NCBI GenBank assembly: GCA_033060915.1 | Contig: CM065390.1 | Location: 14,607,501-14,671,500 of the forward strand | Origin: Euryodendron excelsum | Taxonomy: Eukaryota > Streptophyta > Magnoliopsida > Ericales > Pentaphylacaceae | DNA length: 64,000 nt | Direction: 5' to 3' | Shown here: in pieces, positions 47,644 to 61,009 of the stretch | How positions within the stretch are numbered: the stretch's first letter is position 1 | Layout of the letters: every line of letters begins with the position of its first letter | Notes under the pieces: model-generated | The model's database searches: none | Seen by the model: the letters and a program-made list of their open reading frames with translations, nothing else | Told to the model about the DNA's origin: nothing | Position numbers and translations under genes: made by a program

Positions 47644-50600
47644 ATGGATCATGCCGAGGATGTTAGAGGTGACCATCATAGCAAACAACATGATGAGGTA
47701 AGCTTTAACATAGATAGCTTATGAGTAATGACATGAATGCTAAAAAATTTGCTCAGTTCACTCAATTTGGTTCTCGGTTCTCAAAGATCACTTATAAAGG
47801 ACTTTAAAAGACAAGTAGATTGCTTGTCAAATTGGTCCACCAAGTTGATTGGAAATGATGCGTGGATTGATGCTAGGTGTTAATGGCTTTTATATTTCAT
47901 TGAGATCTTATATTTGATTAAAAACTGATATTTATCTTAAGTATATCATGTTACTCTCACTTTGTTTTCACATGAAATGAAAAAATAGGTTTATGTATTT
48001 TTTATGCTTTAATTTTGAGAAGTCCCACTTTCACGATGTGAACTTATTGATTTTAGTTTTTGTATTTCTTTTTGGATGCAGGAAGCTGTTGCTCGTCATG
48101 AGGAATTTAAAAAGTCAGTGGAGGCAAAAATGGCTCTTCGTCAGAGTAACTTAAACCCTGAAAGGCCTGGTTAGTAGTTGTTGCAAGAAATTTTCAATTG
48201 GATTTAAGTATTGAATGTTAATCCATATATCTAATATCTTAATCTGTTGTTTATTCTCTTATAAAAGCTCCTCATTTGAAGTGTAATCACAATAATTTTT
48301 AATTCATGGGCTAAGAAATGAACTGATAATGCTTTTGATATTTTATTCAACCTTTGTTGGTGGGTAGCTGGAAACATTAGGAATTTGATGTGCTGGAGTG
48401 TTTGATACATTTTCTAGCATTTTACCTTTAATGCTCTTCAACAAGGGGAAGGTTGCTGGCTTGAGCGGCAGTTATGGTATCTGATGGACATTGGGCTCCC
48501 TCCTGCTAGATCCACATTGCTCCCATCAGATTTAACAAGCCATTTGTTAGAACATAGGTTTTCATTTGCAGCCAGTCTCAATCAATTGGGACACAGCCTG
48601 CTTTGTCAAAGCCATCCTAGACAAGTTCATAAATAGAGTTAAACCAAGTGACATTACAAAGGCATTATGATAATAGGATTAGTTTGACAAAGCATATTCA
48701 TGACTTGAGAGTCCTGTTTTATTTCTAATTTTTTTATGCGTAACGAAGCAAGAAAAACCTGAAGTGCCGACGTGGTCCTTGCTAAGAAGCATAGATACAG
48801 ACACGTGTGTCAGACAAGTTGACACGGTAATTTTAAAAAATGTAGGACATGACATGGCGTTGACACGGTAAATATATATATATATATATTCTATTTAATT
48901 GTCTATATGCAATTATAATATTTATTAATTAGGAAAATGATGAAAGATAATATGAATTCTATTTATTTGTTTTTCTTTTGGCTTGGGCATTCTTTTATTT
49001 ATCTATTTTTTGCATTTTTTTTTACTAAATAGATTGTTTGAATGAGTGGGCTAGTTGTTTAAATAAATGAGTGGACTTGTTGTTTAAATAAATGAGTGAA
49101 CATATTTATGAAATGGGGTCGCTATGAGATTGGGCTTACTGTTTGAGTATGTCCAAATAATAATCCATAAATATCACATTGGGCCCATTAAATAAAGCAG
49201 CCCATTTGAGGAGCTGATAAGATAAGATCAAACGAAGAAAAGAAAAGATAAGGAAAAGGATTGGATTAGGTCAGACAATCAGATCTGCAACGATCTGAGA
49301 AGCAGCATAGGTAGTTTGCCGCCTCCTCCTCCTCCTCCTTCTTCTTCTTTGGCCACTGCTGCAATGCCGTTTCTTCTTCTACTGCTCGGCCTCTGCCACT
49401 TCTTCTTCTTCTCCTCCTCCTCTTCTTCTATTGCAGCCGTGTCTCATTTGTGTTTGAAAATGGATATGCGTGTCTGGGGAGTGTCCAGGATGTGTTCGAC
49501 AGGATTTTTTTTTTTAAATTGGACACGGATTGTTGTGTGTCCGACACGTTTCCTTGCGTGTCCGATGCGTGTCAGTGTCATACACGTGTCTAACATGCGG
49601 ACATGCCCTCCCAGCCGTGTTCGTACTTCCTAGGGTCCTTGTTTCTCATACTTGCTCATTCATGTGATTAGAAGCCAACCACTACAAGAAAACAGATTGG
49701 ACACACTTTCCTACTCCAGGCTCAGGTGGTGGCAAACAATGTTACTTGCGGTGTGGGGCAGAAATAATAGTACTTTTGTTTGGCCATGGTTGTCTTATTT
49801 GACTGACTCCTTGAAATAGGAAAGAGTGTTCCACCTCTTAGCTCTCTCTACCATGGGTTAGCAAAGCAGAGCGACCTTGTCTTGCTTGCTTTTGGTGAAG
49901 CTTCTGATGAAATGGAGATCCAAGACTATTTTTGGGGGAAGAAAAGGAATTTCAAAGAGATGATAAACGGACAAAAAACACCTCAAAATGGCTACACCCC
50001 CTGTTATTGGCCTAATATGACCCGATTCGACTTCCCTTCTCGTCGCCAAGCCCTGAGTAGTCCCATATTAACTTACTACAGTTTTATACGGTTGTTTCAA
50101 ACCCGTCCACGCCCTCTTTCACGACCTACAAACCCTTCTACTCGTCATAAACGGACAAAAAGCACCTCAAAATGGCCACACCCTCCTATTATTGGACTAG
50201 TATGGCCCGATTCGACTTCCCTCGTAGTTGCGCTAGCCATGAGGAGGCTACATCAGTTTGGTATTATGGCAGGATCCATGCACTAATTTCTTTAACATGG
50301 TAAACAATGCTGAGCGTGATGAAAAATTGAGATATCATGATGAGAAGATCGAAAGCCTTGAGCATGTGATTGAAGAGTTACAGAAAGATTCTAATGATCG
50401 CCTACAATGCCTTGAAGATATGGTGATCATTCTTCTAAAGAGAATGTGTCCCAAAGATTATGAAAATGCTCATCATGTAAGCCAACAATGTAAAATTTTT
50501 AAAAGGCAATGGTTGTTGTTGATGCAACTATTGACAAAAAACAAAAGATGAGCTGAAAATCAGATCTGAGGAGGTTAAAATTGTAGAAGCAATAGACGCA

Positions 50601-53600
50601 AAAGTTTGTGTCAAAGCAAATTGACAACATTTCTATCCTTGAATTTGATTTTGTCATACTAGAAGAATATAGCAATTTAGATGCAAGGGTGAATTCCTCA
50701 ATATCAACACTTTTGCCTCCAACTAAGATGTGGAAATCAGACAGAAAAAGCCTAATTTCAATTTCAACATGGGGCCAAAGATTCAAACTACTTGTGCTCC
50801 TCCATTACAAAACTCGAGGTCGAGTTTTCTCTGATGTGGGGGGAATTGATGAGATGGAGATCCAAGACTATTTTTGGGGGAAGAAAAAGAATTTCAAACA
50901 GCTGATTTGTTCTTTATGTGAGAATTAAGATAGTAATTATTATTATTTTTATTTAGGAAATGCAAATGTTTAGTTACCAAAAGAAGATAGAGGCTATTGA
51001 TTTGATTAGATTCTGATTTTATTTAGTATAGGGGGATGAGTTTTCTTCAAGTCAAAGTAATTTTCATATAAGTATTACTTAGGGGCCAAGTATATTAGAT
51101 TATTATATAAATCTGCTGTAATAGAACATGGAGGGCAGTTTTTGGAGAGAATAATATTCAGTTAATAGTTTTGCTTTATTTCCTTAATTTTTGCTTCCCT
51201 AGGGTTTCTTTGGAGGCCATAGCTCGTGGTATTCAAGCCGTTACATGCTGAAAATTGCAGATTCTACATCTTTTCGGCCTTTGATCTGAGTTTATTTGGG
51301 TCAACTTCCAAGTAGGCTACATCAGCTTCTAGACAAACCTAAAAGCTTTCTGTTCAAGGTCCCCTTGTGGCATCTTCCAGTCCACCACGGTTTGCACAAA
51401 CCTCTAGTTTTAAACGACTCTAAACGGAATGCTCTTCTACAAGGACGGAGATATTCAATGAAATGAAAAAAAGATCTTCATCAATTATTTCATATGTTCG
51501 ATGATCATCTCTATTTCAGTGCAGTCATTCTATAAGTTATTACCTTTAATGCTCTTCACAAAGATGGAAACTGTAGAAGGCTTTGGAATCCTGGTTACTT
51601 GAACAATTTATCAAAAAAAAAAAAAAAAGAAAAAAAGAAAAAAATCCTGGTTACTTGAACTACTTGGTTTCTTGAGTTTGCCTGCTAAGTTGTTTATATT
51701 TCAAGAAATAGGCTTGTGTTAGATGTTGGTAGTAATTACTTTTTGTTTGCATTGGCTGCTTGGTGTTACCATATGAGTTTCGAGATCTCTTTTAAGATCC
51801 AAAGATCTTGGAGTAAGAAAAACTAAGATACAGTCAGTGGAATGTGATTTTAGCACACTAGATATAAGAAGAGACGGAATCATGTTGATTGATGGACGAG
51901 ATGTCAAGTGGTCTTTTTTGATACATTGATTAAACATATTGAAAATGATGTTGCTCATACAATTATGGTGAGATGGAGAAAATATATTAAGTGCCTTGGA
52001 TGTTGTGGACCACAAGTTCCTTTTACCATGTTTGTTTTGGGGTAAGAGGTGGGAGATTGGAGATGTTATCCATGAGGCCCCCCTAATCTCATATTTGGGG
52101 AAAAAAATTGGAGGAGGATTACATCTCCTTGGAGATGTAATCCCCCAAAATGGAGGATAAGCCATCCTACATGTGGGGTGGGATGTTATATCCGAGGTTG
52201 AGGGATAAGGCACAAAAAGTATATTTTGTCCATCCCTCACATTATTATATATGTATTATATTATATTATATTAATTTTATATAACTATTGTATTAATATT
52301 TATTTTTTAATTATAAAATATCATACCTTAACCAAACATAGAATGAGTAATTCCCCATCACATCATAGTACTACTTATCACCCATAATTACCTTTTTAAT
52401 CCCATAGCATTATTTATCCCCCATTCTCTTATCCCGCAAACAAACGGGGCCTATATGTCTAGGGCCATGTAATCAGAGGGCCATAAAGCAAATAATGCTT
52501 TATGCTATGGAATGTAGGGTAGTTTAAAGATGGCTTCTCCATCAATTGAGTGTAGTTGCAATGAGGATGTTGTGATGAATGAATGATAAGATATGGAATC
52601 ATGGAGAGTCTAGAATCTAGATACTAAAGGACTTGATAAAATAACTTTTGAATTTGCTGTTTATCTGGTTCAAATGGAGTGTGCATCCCTCAATTAAATT
52701 TTTGTGGATCATGTAGATAGTTTGGGTAATCATAGATGATGTTATGTTTTGTGTAGCAGGTGCTTCTTTCTCCACTTGTAATTGGGGTGCAGATCCCCCT
52801 TTGGGCCCTAGAACATGAAGGGATGCTTTTTCCTCTGCTTGTAATTGGGTGCTCTTAAATGTAATAAGTTTACATATTAGAGAAAAAAAAGGAATATCAG
52901 CAGAGGATCAATTGGAGTACCAATTTTTTTTTATTGTATCGACTGGGATTATTCCAGCAAAGCGGACTTGACGGAATGCTGGTCATTCATCTGCTTGTCA
53001 AGCATGAGATAGTTCATAGATCCTCAGTTGGGTAACTTTTTCACGTGCAGTGCAGTTCCATCACTCATTTGTTGGAATGTTGGATGTGTTTCAATTGCGG
53101 GTTACACTTGGATAATGACGCGGATAAAATCAAATGAAATTAAATAAAATGCTCATGGAGAGTAAAAAAATGGAGAGAGTTTGCTTTTAAAGTTATTTGC
53201 TATAAATCATCATACGTGCAAATAATTTGGGAACCATTTGCAAGTTGGATAGCTTAGTCTTCTTGGTTTGGTGGTCCTCACTCCTGGGATTTTCTGTGAT
53301 GAAAATCCTTGTTGCACCACTTATAGGATGAGCACCATATTTAACTAGAATATTCTTATATGCCTATAATGGCAGGTCATAGGTCCCTTATTGAGAGCTG
53401 ATAAAACTGCAAGGAAGAGTGTCTTTGCAGATGACCATATATAAGATAATTCTAGGATCTAATCATTTGGATATCTTCGTGAAGTAGAATGTTTGACTCA
53501 ACAAGTGTGGAGGTATTAAAGGAAATATGACTGAGCATAGTTGTAAATATGGTGCCAGACAATGTGAATATAAGAATATTTGGTAGATGCATTGATATGA

Positions 53601-56600
53601 CACTTTTACATGTACGTGAGGCCTTTTTGATGTGAACATTTGGTTTAAATTTATGGGTATCTTGACTAACAGTGACAGATTTTTCGAGGGGAGATTATAA
53701 TAGGCAAACTTTTCATTAATTGCAACTCCTTCGTATTTGGAAGTTATTAATGTTTGAGAAGTAGTCTTGCCGCTTTTGTTCTATGTTTGGGAATTTAATT
53801 TTGCCTATTTTTTTTGTCTTTTTTTGTTTTTTAAAGAGATAAGATGCAAAAGGATAAGAGGATGCCAAGAAGAATTTAGGTTAAGCGGTGAGAAAAGACA
53901 TTATTGGTTTACATATTGATTAAGGATATGGCTTTGCAAAAGGTTGGCTGATTGAATCAAAGCCATGTATTTGATTGTGACCCCAAGTAGTTGGGAATTA
54001 AGGCTTATTGAGTTGAGTGGTAGATGAGAAGCAAGTGCCACGTACTTGTGGTATACTAACAATTGGTCCCTCAATTGTTTGTAAAGGTATAGGAATTCAA
54101 GATATTTAAAGATTCACACTACAGGACCAAGGATAAAGTGAAGCAATCACTTTCATCATGGTTGTGTATATGGATGTACTTGAAAGGTTTTAAGATGCTG
54201 AAAAGTTATATCAGAATTTTGTGTGAAATTATTTTGGTTGGAAGGATACCCTTGCTTTGGTAAAAGTATATGTTAAGAGACGTTGAACCTTCATTTCTAT
54301 GTGAGCACAGCTGCATTAGTGTAACCTCCTTTCATGTTCTTCATCATTGCTATGTTCCACGTGTAATCACAAACATTGCCCTTATGAGCTCCCAACATGG
54401 GGGGATTCGATATTAGTAAGGTGAACTTCAGAAAGGATGTGGCTAGATGTTACCAGCCTATAAACATCAAAAAGTTTATTTGTTTTTTCCTTTTTTGAGG
54501 TGGGCAGGGTGGGAGGGAGGATGTGCGTAGTGACATCAAGCATTTATGGCCGTGGGAGCATCCTCTATGCTTCAATGAGATGCCTGCATTTTCAGGTAGA
54601 CTATGAATTATTGATTCTTTCTCCCTCTCTCAATGGACACACACCTGTGCCTAATTGGGACTTGAACCACGTGGCTCTCCCTGAGGGGATGATAGGAGAT
54701 ACCATGCAAGCAAATAGCAGGTGGTTCTTCCTCTTTTTCTTTTATATTTTAATACTTATACACTATCTCCGTAGTTTACTAATTCTTTTTCTCATGGCTT
54801 TTATTTTATTTTTGTTTCTCTTAAAACTTTGAAAGTTTTCTTTTCTATATTTTGTCAAGAGCTTGCTATTTTTAAGGTATACAAGTATACAAAGTAAAAT
54901 ATTTTGTATACTAGCAATGATGTTAGAAGTGCTGAATTGCTGATTTTCTATATGTACTTGAAGATGTGGTTTCGTTTCATGTTGTATCTGAAATGAGAAA
55001 AAAAAAAAAAAAAAGAAAAAGAAAAAATTTTCCCTGTTTTTTATTCTCTTACTTCTTTGTCCCTCGTGCCACTGCCAGTTTTTCCTTGCTTGAATCACTA
55101 GTTCTTTTGCATCTTTAAACACCCATGCAAACTGTAATTCATGTCCGAAAATTACACAATTCTCTACTAGTTTGCATTGAATGAAACATCTGTAGTTTTT
55201 CATACTGAGAAATTAATATAATCTGGAGTTTTGCCCTCTCCCATGCCAAATAGTCATGTTTCAATTTTTTACTTTGTCCAATGTACAATCCCACAAAATT
55301 TCCCCCACTGTTTTCTTCTATGTAAGTCAGTAGACATTTCCTTCTCTTTTTTTTTTAGGGTGGCTTTTTTTTTGGTGGGGGGTTGGGGGGGTTGTCATAT
55401 GCCGATGCCTTCTAAATAATTTGGTTCTACCTACTATAATCTAAGAATAATCAAATTAGTAATGACTGGATGAAACTAATAAATTACATGCGAAATTATA
55501 GAATTGGCAGAGGCAAATTCTAGTCAAGAGCTGATTAAGACGGAAATATAGGTAAGCTGGTGTTAGGAAAATGAGTATTTAATTTAATTACTCAAATTTT
55601 GTTTCTGACTATTTTATGTCAAGGTTTGGTGTTGACTTTCATGCATATTTTTGGATTGTAAAACTCCCCACTAGCATAATTGATCTTCTCTGGAAGTTCT
55701 GCTTATGATAAACTGATACACATCTATAATTTGCTGATTGTATAACATTAAACTTTTTAGGGTTGGATAAGTTTACTCTATCCTTTTTTTCTTTTTTTTC
55801 TTTTAAAGATTACAAAGTATACTGCCCAACTAAAAAAATGTGATTATCGCATAGTTCAGTACAAGCTATTTATATTTAGGACATGGGCTACACTTGCACA
55901 CATATTGATATTAGTTCTCTTGGTTCCAGACGCAGGTTTTCTCAGGACATTAGATTCAAGCATTAAGCGCAACACTGCTGTTATTAAGAAACTTAAGCAG
56001 ATTAATGAAGAGCAGCGGGAAAGTTTGATGGATGATTTGCGAAGTGTCAATTTAAGCAAATTTGTTAGCGAAGCAGTGACAGCTATTTGTGATGCCAAGC
56101 TTAGATCAGCAGACATACACGCTGCAGTTCAGGTAGTTATTGATTTGAACTAATTTACTTTGGACACTACATGATATGATTTATTTTTGTCTTGTATCTT
56201 TATCTTTTTTGAACTTTTAGTTCTCTTTTTACTAAACTCGATTGATGAACCTATTTTGTTCATTTTGCCCCGTTACCTCTAGGCTTTTATTGCCAACTTG
56301 AGTTACGTGCTTTTAAGTGTCATCATTAGTAATTATCAAACCTCTAACCAACCCCTCCCCTTAGGTTCCATGACAGAACTTAACCACTACTAGAACCTGT
56401 GTTTACTCCGAAGATCCAATATTGAATTCCTCTGGAAATGAGTCCAGAAACTTTATTGTGGCCGAGGTCTAGTATTGCTTGTGAAACTTGTTGACTACCA
56501 GTTAATTTAACATTATTTATTCCTTTCGTCACAGTATTTTTGTCCCTCTTTGAAATCCACCTTTTTAAGGAGTTGAGTGTTTAATGCATTTCACATTTGC

Positions 56601-57645
56601 ACTAATATGGTATTAATTTCCAGATCCATCCGTCTATCACACTATCAATCCATGCATACTGTCTAGAAGGATAAATTGAAAATCAGAAGATCATATACTA
56701 TAACTTTCCAAGCAGGCAGCCATTTCGGGTTGTCAAAATTAAAAGGACTAAGATATGGAATGGAGGGAGTAAAGCCTTTTAGATAAAGTATGCTATGTAG
56801 ACCAAAAGGGAACTCTCGTGTGCTTTCACATGTCACTTGGAAAGTAGATTCTTCATCCTCGTCAAATGTAGTGAATGCTATCTATATTTGATTGCACTTA
56901 TAGTTCTATCTTTGGGGTTTAATTGTATGTTATAACTTGAATGCGAAGGCCCTTCTCATGTCCCATGAGTATCCACAGGCGTAAGATTTTATTGCTGGCA
57001 TGGCATGATAAAATTGTTATTGGCTTACAGTCAATATTTGCTGCTTCTAGATTATTTTCAATTCAGCCTGCTAGATATGTAGGACAGTCACATACATCGT
57101 ACATCGTTGTTTGGGAAGGCATACTCCATGTATATCCCTTTATGACTGCTGGAACAAGCATAGTTTAATTACCACCGTACATGTGTTTCTATTTTCTCTT
57201 GTGCCGTGTCTAACATGCATTCTTTTGTTGTTTTTCCCCCTCTTCTGTTTTCTGTGGTAGATCTGTTCTTTGCTTCATCAAAGGTACAAAGACTTCTCTC
57301 CAAGTTTGATTCAGGGCCTCTTGAAAGTCTTCTTTCCTGGGAAGTCTGGGGATGACTTGGAGGCAGACAGGAATTTAAGAGCCATGAAGAAGCGCAGCTC
57401 TTTAAAACTCCTCTTGGAACTTTACTTTGTTGCAGTCATAGAGGACAGTGGTGTTTTCCTTAATATCATTAAGGATCTTACTAGCATAGAGCACTTAAAG
57501 GACAGAGACACAACTCAGACAAATCTGTCTCTTCTCGCCAGTTTCGCACGACAAGGGAGATCTTTCCTAGGATTTCCACAATCTGGACCAGAAATTCTTG
57601 AAGAGGTGCAATAATTTTATTTCTTTTCTTTTCAATTCCGTGCAT

Positions 57646-57683
<38 letters not shown>

Positions 57684-58765
57684 AAAAAAACCCCCCGGGG
57701 CCGTGCGGCCGTCATCCCCTTCTTATTTTTGATCTGTTCTATGACAATACTTGTCTACCGTTGCTTAATTGTGGAGGACCATTTCATGGATATAAATTTA
57801 GATTCTCATTCTGTTCTTTCTGGATCCTTTTCTTACTAGTAATTTAATATTTTGGGTTGGGCTGAATTTTTCTTCTTAAATTTAATACTTGTGCTTCTCT
57901 AAACTGATGAAGTATGATTAGTGACTCTATGTTCAACTCTAGAGGTTGGCCAAGGCTCCTAAAAATAGTCAAATTAGTTTTCATAATTCAGGGTTAATTA
58001 AATTATTATTATTTTTTAGTTTGTATTGCCCCCAGATTACTAATACCACTTAATTAGTTCTTCCCAATTTAGGGTTATCTTAACCCTATATATCCCCCTT
58101 CTCTTAAAGCTGATATTCTCCTGCGCATATTATATTTATGGTTTCGAATTTTTTTAACTAGTCTGCCAAACTATTTTGAAATTCAAAGGCTTGTGTAAGC
58201 ATAGTACACTTTATTTCAATCCAGAACTCTGTGGCTATCTTTTATTGACATTCTATGCCTTTTGACTTTGGGGTTATTGTGCTAGGTATTTTTTTTGCAT
58301 TGTATTATCTGTCCTGACATGTTATTGCAGTTTTTTAAGGGCCTCAATGTCACGGCAGATCAAAAGAAATTTTTCAGGAAGGCGTTGCATACATATTATG
58401 ATGCAGCTGCAGAACTACTTCACTCTGAGCATAGTGTAAGACATTGATCCTGTTCTGAAAATTGGTTGTTTATGTTAGGTGCTGACTAGTTTTATTGATT
58501 CAAGTTATTTTTTTAATCCTGTGGATTTCATAATTCTTGGCATGGAGAATTTGATCTCCTTCCATGCGTATTATTGTCTTCTTTTAAATGGTAGTAACTG
58601 ATGGAATTGTTTTTGATTCCCCTAATCTGAATTGAAGTCACTTCGCCAAATGGAGCATGAAAATGCAAAGATCCTGAATGCGAAAGGCGAGCTGAGTGAT
58701 GAAAATGCCTCTTTGTATGAAAAGCTGCGAAAATCTTATGACCAACTGTATCGTGGTGTCTCAGC
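47644..58765 (+). CDS. UPF2: UPF2, regulator of nonsense transcripts 2, 5' part (six coding exons, continues past window)
   Basis: UPF2 bridges UPF3/exon-junction complexes and UPF1 in nonsense-mediated mRNA decay in the cytosol. Coding exons by GT-AG and phase: 47644-47697, 48082-48169, 55930-56132, 57261-57605, 58331-58435, 58638-58765, giving 307 residues plus two bases of the next codon. The short acidic/His-rich N-terminus and EAVARHEEFKKSVEAKMALR lead into LRTLDSSIKRNTAVIKKLKQ and NLSKFVSEAV, then SLLHQRYKDFSPSLIQGLLK, KVFFPGKSGDDLEAD and DRDTTQTNLSLLASFARQGR, the first MIF4G domain. FFKGLNVTADQKKFFRKAL and ASLYEKLRKSYDQLYRGVSA follow. Plant UPF2 is about 1200 aa, so two further MIF4G domains and the UPF1-binding tail must lie downstream. 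The next exon was not found up to 64000, implying a final intron above 5.2 kb. The exons carry no disabling change. Confidence 0.94.
48782..49633. mobile_element. Non-autonomous hAT-like element, 852 bp, with 8-bp target duplication
   Basis: Ends are CTAAGAAGCATAGATAC and, on the other strand, CTAGGAAGTACGAACAC. GGTCCTTG occurs on both sides (48774-48781 and 49634-49641). Subterminal regions repeat GTGTCCGACACG-like motifs many times in both orientations. The inner part (about 49130-49440) includes a CTC/TTC triplet tract that does not occur in the related copy at 62643-63090. Confidence 0.8.
49905..50910 (+). mobile_element. LTR-retroelement-like remnant bounded by a 60-bp direct repeat
   Basis: GATGAAATGGAGATCCAAGA, then CTATTTTTGGGGGAAGAAAA, occurs at 49908-49965 and, nearly identical, at 50848-50905. 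The second copy follows GTGGGGGGAATT, like a polypurine tract before a 3' LTR. Between them is a 180-bp tandem duplication (about 49965-50060 and 50147-50245, sharing CACCTCAAAATGG and CCCGATTCGACTTCCC) and a coiled-coil-like frame (50278-50540, with ERDEKLRYHDEKIESLEHVI). Sequence after 50905 to about 51240 has a TATATAAA box and could be the rest of the LTR. No pol is present. Confidence 0.45.
52027..52447. mobile_element. Non-autonomous inverted-repeat DNA element (copy 2 of 2)
   Basis: It begins CATGTTTGTTTTGGGGTAAG and ends TTATCCCGCAAACAAACG, the inverse of its start. Internal sequence AACCAAACATAGAATGAGTA, CCCCATCACATCA and TTATCCCCCA matches copy 1 at 30797-31248. The AT-rich core differs in length. 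Confidence 0.72.
53850..54010 (+). pseudogene. LINE reverse transcriptase C-terminal fossil
   Basis: The plus strand translates to RMPRRI, VKR, LIKDMALQKV, HVFDCDPK and LGIKA with stops at three positions, one at the Trp/Gln expected before LG. This order (G/RMPRR, K-D, D.A, V.DP..LG) is the end of the reverse transcriptase ORF of plant LINEs. The upstream part is not recognisable. Confidence 0.45.
57647..57710. repeat. C35 homopolymer followed by A9 and a GC-rich patch
   Basis: Thirty-five consecutive C residues, nine A, six C, then GGGGCCGTGCGGCC. It lies in the UPF2 intron, 41 bp after an exon. Such a run, with a GC-rich tail in AT-rich DNA, may be an assembly or sequencing artefact. Confidence 0.85.
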
Positions 58766-60015
58766 GTAAGTTGATTTCTCATTCTGTTGGTTTAAGTCGT
58801 CTCTGTTCTGGTTGCTATGTTGTGCTGGTTTGAAATTCCTGCAGTTAGGTAGACTGCCTGGGGTGAGTCCATAAGTCTTCACATGGTTGCTCTCTTTATG
58901 AACTTGGCACAAGTCTGAGCAAGGTTAATAGTCCTCAATCATAGAATTGGCAAAAATTTTACTGAGCTCACCACCTAAGATAATTGGCTAAGAATAGACC
59001 CACTTAATATTAGGATTGAATGTGGGTAACCTGTATATGACCCAATTATAAATGGGTCATCTTGACTGGTATTTGTGCTTAACTTCTTTGATACAATTAG
59101 TTGTAGTGCACATGGGTATTCAATAAATTGCCTTCAAAGTTGTCCTAATGGCCTCATGAGATGTTTGACATTTAAGTTGGTCATCATTAAATTAGTTGTG
59201 TCTCACTATTTCATGGTGGCTATTTGTTATCTTTGATGTTCTCATACATTGCTATGCAGAAGAATTCTTGATTACCATAGTAATTACAGTAATCTTTTTA
59301 ATGTAGTTATAACTAACAATATATTGTTACATGTGTGCTGGTTAGGCTACTTTAGGTTCTTTCAAGCCGCTTTAGTGCTAATGCTAACAAGAATTGTAGA
59401 GTCTGAGTTACATTGTTCTCAAGAAATCAATTAATGTTATGTGACTACAGATAGACATCATGGATTGACTTCAGTTTTTTCAGTAGCACAAGTGGAACTT
59501 ATGTGTAATACTAAAAGGAACTTGAGATCCCAGGATTGCTGGGTGTCCATTTATTTGGAAGATGAAAATTGCAGCTGAATACTGCCAACTAGTAGTTTGA
59601 CATATTTTGGATGTTTGGTATCCTTATATATTTTGTGGCTATTATGTTATGTGATTTGCCAGTTCTTTTATTATTATTATTGTTATTACTACTATTATTA
59701 TTATTTTGGGTTATGTTGTCTTAGTACTTATGAAGCTTTGTCTGCTAGGAGCTCCTTAGTATTGGAGTTCTTATGTTGAATGGAGAGAGGACTGGTGAAC
59801 ATACTTCTGTATAAGAAAGTCTTGTTAAGGCAATTGATTGTGTAATTAATGAGAATTTAATGTATATTTTTGCTTTGATTAGTGAATTTTCATTTTTCAT
59901 TCCTTTTAATATTTTCAGTAGGGAAGACTTTTCCTACTGCTTGACCAAGAAATAAAAAAAGAAAACCAAGGTGCTAATTAGCTTAGTTGGTAGTCTCTTT
60001 GTGGTGGTATTAGAG

Positions 60016-60063
<48 letters not shown>

Positions 60064-61009
60064 TGATTTTTGGGAAGGGGGGAGGGTTGTTGATTGTTAT
60101 GGGAAAGGCAGAGGGAGGGCTACCCTTGTGTAGCCCCTCACAACTGGGCCAAAGAAAAAAATAATAAAAAGAAGATAGAAAATAGGTGAAAACCATGAGA
60201 GAGAACAGGGAAGAGGGAGAGCTCAATTTTCTCTTTAGCTGTTAATTTTGTTGTCTTTCAATTACAAAATATGTATACTTAAACATATTCATGTAGCCTA
60301 CCATTCAACTTGATGAATTTCAGGCCGAGCTTTGATTAGGAATGGGTTGAGCTGAGTGTTGACAGATTGTGAAGCCCAAAGATGAATTCTTGCTGATCTT
60401 GGTTCATACTCTGCTCAGCCTGTTTAAGACCCGTCTTGTTTATCTATAACTATTTCTGGGTAAATATGTTGCTATAAATTCTCACTTAACATTATTTCCC
60501 TAATAGCCTCCCTCACTCCATATTTCATGGTCCTCAACCATCATACATCACCAACCCCATATGTTTGATAAAATGCTTGACCGTGATGTAACCATACAGA
60601 TAGCTGTGATGGGGCTATGTCAAATTAGGAGGCAGCCTAGAATCATGTTTGCTTTGTATGTGCTAGCCGTAACTCAGCCCCAAGCCCATATAATACTATG
60701 AGTTGAGCTTGGGTAGGGAGTCCTATTTTCCAATAGGCTGAGCTTGGGCTTGGGCAAGTCATATTCATTCTGGGCTGAGCTCGGTCAAACCTTCACCCAG
60801 CTCACCCTGTTTGATTGATGACAGGCCTATTAATGGGGCTTCCGAGGAAATGTTGGTTTAGGAGCCTCAAAGTTAAAGCCAACCCATGATTTGTTAGGGG
60901 TAAAGATTCTAGTATTTGGGAAAAGGAAAAGGAAAAGGAAAAAAAATTGAGCAATGATTATCTATAAATTGGGGATAAGGGACCAATATGATCAGATTAT
61001 CGTCCCCAC
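58766..61009 (+). other. UPF2 intron after the sixth visible coding exon
   Basis: It starts GTAAGT at 58766. It is AT-rich, with an (ATT)n tract near 59669-59705 and a CT microsatellite. No UPF2 exon or other coding motif is recognised. Confidence 0.6.
60018..60061. repeat. (CT)n microsatellite
   Basis: About 22 CT units. Confidence 0.93.

Larger units (their letters stand above)
48170..55929 (+). other. Second coding intron of UPF2, 7.8 kb
   Basis: It opens GTTAGT and closes TTCCAG. It holds a hAT-like element, an LTR-retroelement remnant, an inverted-repeat element and a LINE fossil, listed separately. The remainder is AT-rich without recognisable genes. A poly-A stretch lies near 54998-55025. 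Confidence 0.8.

Noticed and set aside
49316..49633. 105-codon Pro/Ser/Leu-rich frame
   Set aside because: It lies inside the hAT-like element over a triplet tract and lacks an independent start or domain; it is discussed only as a possible captured fragment.
54763..55203. 146-codon minus-strand frame
   Set aside because: It crosses a poly-A/poly-T run coding for Phe, has no motif and lies in a UPF2 intron.
58528..58782. 84-codon minus-strand frame
   Set aside because: It is antisense to the sixth UPF2 coding exon, which has clear family motifs and splice sites.
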